NCBI GenBank assembly: GCA_020438595.1
Contig: JAGQUI010000202.1
Span: 1 to 5,596, forward strand
DNA length: 5,596 bases
Origin: Propionibacteriaceae bacterium
GTDB taxonomy: Bacteria > Actinomycetota > Actinomycetes > Propionibacteriales > Propionibacteriaceae
Reading direction: 5' to 3'
Of this stretch, positions 1-5,596 are shown piece by piece. Position 1 is the first letter of the stretch; every line of letters starts with the position of its first letter. The notes under the pieces are model-generated. The model ran no database searches and was not told the origin of the DNA. It worked only from the letters and a program-made list of their open reading frames with translations. The translations under genes were made by a program, and so were the position numbers.

Positions 1-264
1 CCCCTGAACAGTCTGGTTCCCCCCGATCCGGACTGGCTGCCCCCCGGCAGTGCCCGCAGAACTACGGTTCGTGGCGGGCATCTTCCCATTCCGGGCCCGA
101 CTACGGTCCTTGCCCCTGCGCACCGACACGCAACAGGTCGCGCGATGATGAATTGCAGCGGCCCGGATCACCATCCGGACAGCGACGGATTCGGGCATGA
201 CAACCGTCGCTGTTAGCGGAATCACCGAGGGGCGTCACCGCCCCCGGCCGGTCTGGTGAAATAG
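1..264. other. intergenic stretch with inverted repeats, no supported gene
   Basis: I see no gene here. Plus-strand frame 1 is open from the left edge to a TAG at 214-216 and frame 3 is open to a TGA at 196-198. Both use third-position bases unlike the strongly G/C-ended codons of the neighbouring genes, and neither translation resembles a family I know. A gene entering from the left in frame 2 could end at the TGA at 5-7, but nothing confirms this. The stretch carries short inverted repeats at 37-50, 51-80, 163-178 and 179-213, and an 8-bp direct repeat (ACTACGGT at 61-68 and 100-107). It most likely holds the 3' flank of the helicase gene. Confidence 0.6.
163..213 (-). terminator. tandem stem-loops downstream of the helicase gene, possible terminator
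   Basis: Two perfect inverted repeats abut each other. CCGGAT (163-168) and ATCCGG (173-178) enclose a 4-nt loop. ACAGCGACGG (179-188) and CCGTCGCTGT (204-213) form a 10-bp stem with a 15-nt loop. In the direction of helicase transcription the larger stem starts about 51 nt after the stop codon. There is no T-tract on either side, so a classical intrinsic terminator is not shown. Actinobacterial terminators often lack one, which keeps the reading plausible. A processing site or a protein-binding palindrome is also possible. Confidence 0.4.
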
Positions 265-2376
265 CTACGCGACCGAGGCCAGCGCGAACGGCAGCACCGC
301 CGGCGCCCCGGCGCCCCGCAACAGCGCAGCGACGACCGTCATGGTCCAGCGCGAATCCACGAGGTCGTCCACCACCAGCACCGGCCCGGACGCCTGGTCG
401 AGCCATTCCTGCTGGGTCGGCGACAGGCGGAACCGTCCGAACACCTGGCGCAGCCGGTAGGCGCTGTTCGCCGCGGGCTCCTCCTGCTCCGCCGCCGGGA
501 TCCGCTGGAGTTCGCCCAGGTCGACCAACCGTCCGCTGCGGGCGATGCCCGCGGCCAGCGAGCCGACCAGTTCCCGGTGGCGCAGCGACGGCACGGCGAG
601 GACCGCCGCCGGGCGCTCGTCCCAGTCCCACTCCTTGAGCACGCGGAAGCAGTACGGCAGCACCCAGTCGGGCACCGGGCCGTCCGGCGCCTCGACGAGG
701 TCGCGCAGGCGCTGCCCGAGGCCCAGGTCGGTGAAACGCGCGAGCACCCGTCCGGGCGCCGCGCTGTCGTCGGCCCCGATCCGACCCGAGACGGGCACGC
801 CGAGCCGGCTCATGCCGGAAGGCCACAGGCTGCGCGGCGCCACCTCCACGCCGACCCGGTCGAGTTCGGTGCGGGTGGCGGAGACGGCGTCGTCGCCCAC
901 GGCCGCGGCGTACCAGGGCGCGGTGCAGCGATCGCAGCGTCCGCAGCGGGCGGGCTCGGGGTCGTCGAGGGTCTGCTGCAGGAAGGCCATCCGGCACTCG
1001 CCGCTGTCCAGGTAGTCGAGCATCAGGCCCTGCTCCCGGCGGCGGGCCTCGGCCACCCGGGCGTAGCGGTCCGCGTCATAGGTCCAGGACTCGCCGGTGC
1101 CCACCCAGCCGCCGCGGGTGCGGGTGACCGCGCCGTCCACGTCGAGCACCTTGAGCAGCAGCTCCAGCCGGGTGCGACGCAGGTCGACTATCGCCTCCAG
1201 GGCTCCGGCCGATAGCGGCCCCTCCGCCTCGGCGAGCGCATCCAGCACTGCCTGCGCGGTGCCCTCCTCGGGCATGGACGCGGTGGCGAAGTAGTGCCAG
1301 ATGTCCCGGTCGGCCGGCGTGGGCAGCAGCAGGACGTCGGCGCTGGCGACGGCGCGTCCGGCCCGGCCCACCTGTTGGTAGTAGGCCACCGGCGAACTGG
1401 GCGCGCCGAGGTGGATGACGAAGCCGAGGTCGGGCTTGTCGAAACCCATCCCGAGCGCCGACGTGGCCACGAGCGCCTTCACCTGGTTGTCGCGCAGGCG
1501 GGCCTCGAGGTCCTCGCGCTCGGCGGGCTCCGTGCGTCCGGTGTAGGCGGCGACCCGGTGCCCGTGCCGGGTGAGCAGGGCGGCCAGGTCCTCCGCCTGC
1601 GCAACGGTGAGGGTGTAGATGATGCCGCTGCCGGTGAAATCGGCCAGGTGCGCGACCAACCAGGCCACCCGGGTCTCCTCGTAGGGCAGTTTCAGCACGC
1701 CCAGGCGCAGCGAGGCGCGGGCGAGGGTGCCGCGGATGGTGAGCACCTCGTGGCCACCCGCGCCGAGCTGCTCCACGACGTCGGCCACGACGCGGGAGTT
1801 CGCCGTCGCCGTGGTGGCCAGCACGGGAACGTCCGGTCGCAGCGTGGCGAGCAGGTCGCGGATGCGGCGGTAGTCGGGACGGAAGTCGTGGCCCCAGTCG
1901 CTGATGCAGTGGGCCTCGTCGACCACCAGCAGGCCACAGCGTTCGGCCAGGTCGGGCAGTTGCCGTTCGCGGAAGGTGGGGTTGTTCAGCCGCTCGGGGC
2001 TGACCAGCAGCAGGTCGACCTGGTCGGCCTCGAGCTGTGCGTAAACCTCGCCCCACTCGGTGGCGTTCGCGGTGTTGATGGTCACCGCCCGGACCCCGGC
2101 CCGGGCCGCCGCCGCGATCTGGTCGCGCATCAGCGCCAGCAGCGGCGAGACGATCACGGTCGGCCCGGCGCCCTGCTCCCGCAACAGCGCGGTGGCCACG
2201 AAGTACACCGCCGACTTGCCCCAGCCCGTGCGCTGCACCACCAGCGCGCGCTGCCGGTCGGCCACCAGCGCGGACACCGCCTCGAGCTGGCCCTCGTGGA
2301 ACGTGGCGTCCGCGCGCCCCACCAGCCGCCGCAGCACCGCCAGCGCCGCCGCCCCGAACTCCTCCGTCGTGTCCAC
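265..2376 (-). CDS. rqlH: RqlH-type RecQ-like ATP-dependent DNA helicase with C-terminal ComF/PRTase-like domain
   Basis: This 703-residue superfamily 2 helicase is predicted to unwind DNA 3' to 5' using ATP in repair or recombination. Visible motifs are FHEGQ (motif 0, residues 26-30), Walker A TGWGKS with Lys54, motif Ia near 74-86, DEAH at 153-156 followed by the RecQ aromatic-rich loop (DWGHDFRPDY, 160-169), TTATA (188-192), motif V with GMGFDKPD (309-316) and QQVGRAGR (334-341). A four-cysteine zinc site follows: Cys461, Cys478, Cys481 and Cys484. There is no HRDC domain. Instead the C-terminus has a phosphoribosyltransferase PRPP-loop-like segment, VLVVDDLVDSRWT (666-678). ATPase, linker, tetracysteine and ComF-like domains match the architecture described for Mycobacterium smegmatis RqlH (691 residues). 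The start is a GTG, chosen because motif 0 begins soon after it and a -10-like TACCCT lies 6 nt upstream. Whether the PRTase-like domain is catalytic is unknown. Confidence 0.88.
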   Translation of the reverse strand: MDTTEEFGAAALAVLRRLVGRADATFHEGQLEAVSALVADRQRALVVQRTGWGKSAVYFVATALLREQGAGPTVIVSPLLALMRDQIAAAARAGVRAVTINTANATEWGEVYAQLEADQVDLLLVSPERLNNPTFRERQLPDLAERCGLLVVDEAHCISDWGHDFRPDYRRIRDLLATLRPDVPVLATTATANSRVVADVVEQLGAGGHEVLTIRGTLARASLRLGVLKLPYEETRVAWLVAHLADFTGSGIIYTLTVAQAEDLAALLTRHGHRVAAYTGRTEPAEREDLEARLRDNQVKALVATSALGMGFDKPDLGFVIHLGAPSSPVAYYQQVGRAGRAVASADVLLLPTPADRDIWHYFATASMPEEGTAQAVLDALAEAEGPLSAGALEAIVDLRRTRLELLLKVLDVDGAVTRTRGGWVGTGESWTYDADRYARVAEARRREQGLMLDYLDSGECRMAFLQQTLDDPEPARCGRCDRCTAPWYAAAVGDDAVSATRTELDRVGVEVAPRSLWPSGMSRLGVPVSGRIGADDSAAPGRVLARFTDLGLGQRLRDLVEAPDGPVPDWVLPYCFRVLKEWDWDERPAAVLAVPSLRHRELVGSLAAGIARSGRLVDLGELQRIPAAEQEEPAANSAYRLRQVFGRFRLSPTQQEWLDQASGPVLVVDDLVDSRWTMTVVAALLRGAGAPAVLPFALASVA

Positions 2377-2388
2377 CCCTGCAGGGTA
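2377..2388 (-). promoter_or_regulatory. putative leaderless -10 box (TACCCT) and overlapping palindrome before the helicase gene
   Basis: Read on the minus strand, TACCCT (2388 to 2383) fits the actinobacterial -10 pattern TAnnnT. It is followed by 6 nt and then directly by the GTG start at 2376, so transcription would begin at or next to the start codon. The 10-bp palindrome CCCTGCAGGG (2377-2386) overlaps the -10 box and the start region. No convincing -35 hexamer is visible. Read as a ribosome binding site instead, the AGGG lies too close to the GTG to be well placed. The gap to the upstream protease stop is only 40 bp, so read-through from that gene is also possible. Confidence 0.4.
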
Positions 2389-2416
2389 CGGGGCGGGTCC
2401 GACAGCGGGCCGGTGG

Positions 2417-4387
<1,971 letters not shown>

Positions 4388-4394
4388 TTCGCTT

Positions 4395-4400
4395 CTTCCT
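4395..4400 (-). promoter_or_regulatory. ribosome binding site of the protease gene
   Basis: AGGAAG on the minus strand lies 7 nt before the ATG at 4387. It supports this start over the longer in-frame reading from 4504, which would add 39 non-hydrophobic residues ahead of the signal peptide and run through the toxin-antitoxin promoter. Confidence 0.65.
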
Positions 4401-4403
4401 GAT

Positions 4404-4424
4404 CTCGGGGGGAGATGCCCCGAG
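4404..4424. repeat. 7-bp inverted repeat upstream of the protease start
   Basis: CTCGGGG (4404-4410) and CCCCGAG (4418-4424) are perfect complements around a 7-nt loop. The repeat ends 16 bp before the protease ATG, just upstream of its ribosome binding site. It could be a 5' leader hairpin or an operator for the protease gene. No clear TAnnnT box for the protease was found, so its position relative to the promoter cannot be stated. Confidence 0.4.
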
Positions 4425-4482
4425 TCTGCCAAGCCGGGCCGTGGCGGGAAAGTCCCCGCCCGGGCGACCCGCAGCCTCACCC

Positions 4483-4511
4483 TTGGTTGACCAGACCTGG
4501 TCAACTAGGCT
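4483..4511 (+). promoter_or_regulatory. toxin-antitoxin operon promoter with operator palindrome, leaderless
   Basis: A -35-like TTGGTT (4483-4488) and a -10 TAGGCT (4506-4511) are exactly 17 bp apart. Six bases separate the -10 from the antitoxin ATG at 4518, so the transcript would start at or next to the A of the start codon. No Shine-Dalgarno sequence is seen, which agrees with a leaderless mRNA. The perfect inverted repeat GTTGACCAG (4486-4494) / CTGGTCAAC (4497-4505), with a 2-bp centre, fills the spacer and overlaps the -35. Phd/YefM antitoxins are known to bind palindromes in their own promoters, so this is inferred to be the autorepression operator. An alternative -35, TTGACC (4487-4492), would leave only 13 bp of spacer and is less likely. 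Confidence 0.65.
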
Positions 4512-4517
4512 CGGGCC

Positions 4518-4748
4518 ATGACGACGGTGAACGTGTACGAGGCCAAGACCCAGCTCTCGAAGCTGCTCGAACTCGTGGAGCGCGGGGAGTCGGTCACGAT
4601 CGCGCGCGCCGGGAAGCCGGTCGCCGACCTGGTGCCGCACGTGCGGGCGGACATCGTGTTCGGCGCGCTCGCCGGACGCATCCGGTGGAACCCGGACACC
4701 TTCGACGACGTGGATCCCGAGATCATTGCCCGGTTCGGCGCGCGATGA
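4518..4748 (+). CDS. type II antitoxin, Phd/YefM family (partner of VapC-like toxin)
   Basis: This 76-residue protein is predicted to bind and neutralise the toxin encoded next to it and to repress the shared operon. The N-terminal part has the Phd/YefM dimerisation and DNA-binding fold signature: VNVYEAKTQLSKLLELVERG (4-23), then the strand pattern VTIARAGKPVADLVP (26-40). The C-terminal part (about 45-76) contains FGALAGRI and an acidic FDDVDPEIIARF segment, typical of the tail that wraps around a PIN toxin. The stop overlaps the toxin start in an ATGA, indicating translational coupling. The start follows a promoter-proximal -10 box with no visible ribosome binding site, so initiation is probably leaderless. 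Length is normal for the family. Confidence 0.9.
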   Translation: MTTVNVYEAKTQLSKLLELVERGESVTIARAGKPVADLVPHVRADIVFGALAGRIRWNPDTFDDVDPEIIARFGAR

Positions 4749-5128
4749 GTGGGGTGCTGCTGGACACCCACGTGGCCATGTGGCTGCTGGGCGACCCGGA
4801 TCGGCTGGGCACCCGGACGAGGGCCCTGCTCTCGACGGCGACGGTGTGGGTCTCCGCGGCGAGTGTGTGGGAAGTCGCGATCAAGCAACAACTCGGCAAG
4901 CTGCACCTGGACGCGGACTTCACCCGGGCGCTGGCGGACTCCGGGGTTCGGGAACTGGCCGTGAACTGGCGGCACGCCCAGGCCCACGGCGCGGTCGAGC
5001 TCCCCCACCAGGACCCCTTCGACGCCATCCTGGTCGCCCAGGCGCGTGACGACGGGCTCCGGTTCCTCACGGCTGACCGGGCCATCCTCGCCGCCGGCCT
5101 GCCGTTCGTCGTCGACGCCCGCGAGTGA
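4745..5128 (+). CDS. vapC: VapC-family toxin, PIN-domain ribonuclease
   Basis: This 127-residue protein is predicted to be a metal-dependent endoribonuclease that blocks translation when the antitoxin is lost. The PIN acidic residues are present: Asp7 in LLDTH (5-9), Glu43 in SVWEVAIK (40-47), Asp90 and Asp93 in HQDPFDAILVAQA (88-100), and Asp111 in LTADRAI (108-114). The toxin should therefore be intact. The SAASVWEVAIK...LGKL pattern is typical of the PIN subgroup paired with Phd/YefM antitoxins. The start at 4745 overlaps the antitoxin stop and puts LLDTH at the N-terminus, as usual in the family. A longer reading in the same frame from 4415 would run out of frame across the whole antitoxin and was not used. 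Known VapC toxins cut tRNA or rRNA; the target here cannot be read from sequence. The stop lies 6 bp from a convergent tRNA gene. Confidence 0.92.
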   Translation: MSGVLLDTHVAMWLLGDPDRLGTRTRALLSTATVWVSAASVWEVAIKQQLGKLHLDADFTRALADSGVRELAVNWRHAQAHGAVELPHQDPFDAILVAQARDDGLRFLTADRAILAAGLPFVVDARE

Positions 5129-5134
5129 TTCCGG

Positions 5135-5208
5135 TGGGCGCAGACGGGCTCGAACCGCCGACCCCCTCCTTGTAAGGGAGGTGCTCTGACCAACTGAGCT
5201 ATGCGCCC
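5135..5208 (-). tRNA. tRNA-Val (anticodon UAC)
   Basis: The 74-nt minus-strand gene folds as a complete cloverleaf. The acceptor stem is GGGCGCA (5208-5202) with TGCGCCC (5142-5136), and the discriminator A is at 5135. The D arm is GCTC/GAGC, the anticodon stem CCTCC/GGAGG with loop CTTACAA, and the T arm GGCGG/CCGTC with loop TTCGAGC. The anticodon TAC reads valine GUA and, by wobble, GUG. The CCA end is not encoded: the genome reads CCG after the discriminator base, so nucleotidyltransferase must add it. The gene converges on the toxin gene, with no clear terminator between the two. Confidence 0.96.
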
Positions 5209-5217
5209 CGGGGGAAC

Positions 5218-5223
5218 ATCCTA
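5218..5223 (-). promoter_or_regulatory. putative -10 box of the tRNA-Val gene
   Basis: TAGGAT on the minus strand (5223 to 5218) matches the actinobacterial -10 consensus TAnnnT and ends 9 nt before the tRNA 5' end at 5208. Transcription would start about 3 nt ahead of the mature tRNA, leaving a very short leader for RNase P. No good -35 hexamer is visible at 17-18 bp. Confidence 0.45.
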
Positions 5224-5270
5224 GAGGCACGCCCGGCGGGAGGACCCATCGCCGACGCGACCCGAAAAGC

Positions 5271-5298
5271 TAGGCTGGCAGCACCCAGAGCGATGGAG
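5271..5298 (+). promoter_or_regulatory. putative -10 box and ribosome binding site of the kinase gene
   Basis: TAGGCT (5271-5276) is the same hexamer used as the -10 box of the toxin-antitoxin operon. It would give a leader of about 21 nt. GGAG (5295-5298) lies 5 nt before the ATG at 5304 and supports that start. No convincing -35 is seen. The -10 is therefore tentative and the ribosome binding site is firmer. Confidence 0.45.
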
Positions 5299-5303
5299 TG
5301 CGC

Positions 5304-5596
5304 ATGGTTGGCTTCCCGGCGATCGGTGACCGGATCGGCCCGTACCGCGTGGACGCCGAAATCGGGCGCGGCGGCATGGGCATCGTGTACCGGGCCACCC
5401 AGCTCGCCCTGAACCGTCCGGTCGCGCTGAAGATCCTCGACCCGCGGTTCGCCGCGGACGCCACGTTCGCCGCCCGGTTCTCCCGCGAGGCCAACATCCT
5501 GGCCAGCCTCGACTCCCCGCACGTGATCCAGATCTTCGACCACGGCGTCTCCGACGACCGGCTCTACCTGGCCATGCAGTACGTCGCCGGCGGCGA
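5304..5596 (+). CDS. bacterial Ser/Thr protein kinase (PknB-type), N-terminal part only
   Basis: Only the first 97 codons lie in the window; the gene continues past the right edge. The visible part is the N-lobe of a Hanks-type kinase that transfers ATP phosphate to Ser/Thr of target proteins. It shows the glycine-rich loop IGRGGMGIVYRA (20-31, Gly21/Gly23/Gly26), the ATP-anchoring Lys43 in VALKIL (40-45), the helix-C Glu62 in RFSREANILASLDSPHV (58-74) and a hinge near LAMQYV (89-94). There is no signal peptide, so the kinase domain is cytoplasmic; a transmembrane segment or sensor domain would lie beyond the window. ATG 5304 is chosen for its GGAG at 5 nt. An in-frame GTG at 5298 is possible but overlaps that GGAG. 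Which of the many actinobacterial kinases this is cannot be told from the N-lobe. Confidence 0.9.
   Translation, partial: MVGFPAIGDRIGPYRVDAEIGRGGMGIVYRATQLALNRPVALKILDPRFAADATFAARFSREANILASLDSPHVIQIFDHGVSDDRLYLAMQYVAGG

Noticed and set aside
1..216. Left-edge open frame on the plus strand as the tail of a gene
   Set aside because: Third codon positions are far less G/C-rich than in the real genes here, and the translation (Pro, Thr, His-rich) matches nothing I recognise. A truncated gene cannot be fully excluded without upstream sequence.
4388..4504. N-terminal extension of the protease to 4504
   Set aside because: It would bury the signal peptide 39 residues in and overlap the toxin-antitoxin operator. 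The ATG at 4387 has its own ribosome binding site.
4415..5128. Longer start for the toxin frame (237 codons)
   Set aside because: The extra N-terminus lies out of frame over the antitoxin gene and its promoter. The PIN domain begins at 4745, right at the ATGA overlap.
5199..5543. Minus-strand open frame over the kinase N-lobe and tRNA promoter
   Set aside because: It overlaps a clear kinase N-lobe in antisense and has no motif of its own.

Overview
The window reads as chromosomal DNA from a high-GC actinobacterium. The evidence is the strong G/C bias at third codon positions in all the genes, TAnnnT-type -10 boxes placed 6 nt from start codons (leaderless genes), an RqlH-type helicase and a PknB-type kinase. 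The genus cannot be fixed from the sequence.

Layout from left to right. Positions 1-264 hold no gene I can support, only several short inverted repeats, including two back-to-back stem-loops (163-213) that lie just downstream of the first gene. Positions 265-2376 (minus) encode a RecQ-like helicase with a tetracysteine zinc site and a C-terminal phosphoribosyltransferase-like (ComF-like) domain, the RqlH architecture. Upstream on the same strand, 40 bp away, 2417-4387 (minus) encodes a secreted subtilisin-type (S8) protease with propeptide, complete catalytic triad and two C-terminal Ig-like repeats. A 130-bp divergent intergenic region separates it from a two-gene type II toxin-antitoxin operon on the plus strand: a Phd/YefM-type antitoxin (4518-4748) and a VapC/PIN-domain toxin (4745-5128), joined by an ATGA overlap. 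Only 6 bp beyond the toxin stop is the 3' end of a convergent tRNA-Val(UAC) gene (5135-5208, minus). Divergent from the tRNA, the first 97 codons of a Ser/Thr protein kinase (5304 onward, plus) run off the right edge.

How the genes work together: only the antitoxin and toxin form a clear functional unit. The helicase (DNA repair), protease (extracellular), tRNA and kinase look like unrelated neighbours. The most notable regulatory structure is a perfect 9-bp-arm palindrome filling the spacer of a predicted leaderless toxin-antitoxin promoter, which fits autorepression. No gene family in the window is unknown. The less ordinary points are the helicase/PRTase fusion, the leaderless promoter arrangements, the vapC-tRNA convergence and the hairpin-rich left end.
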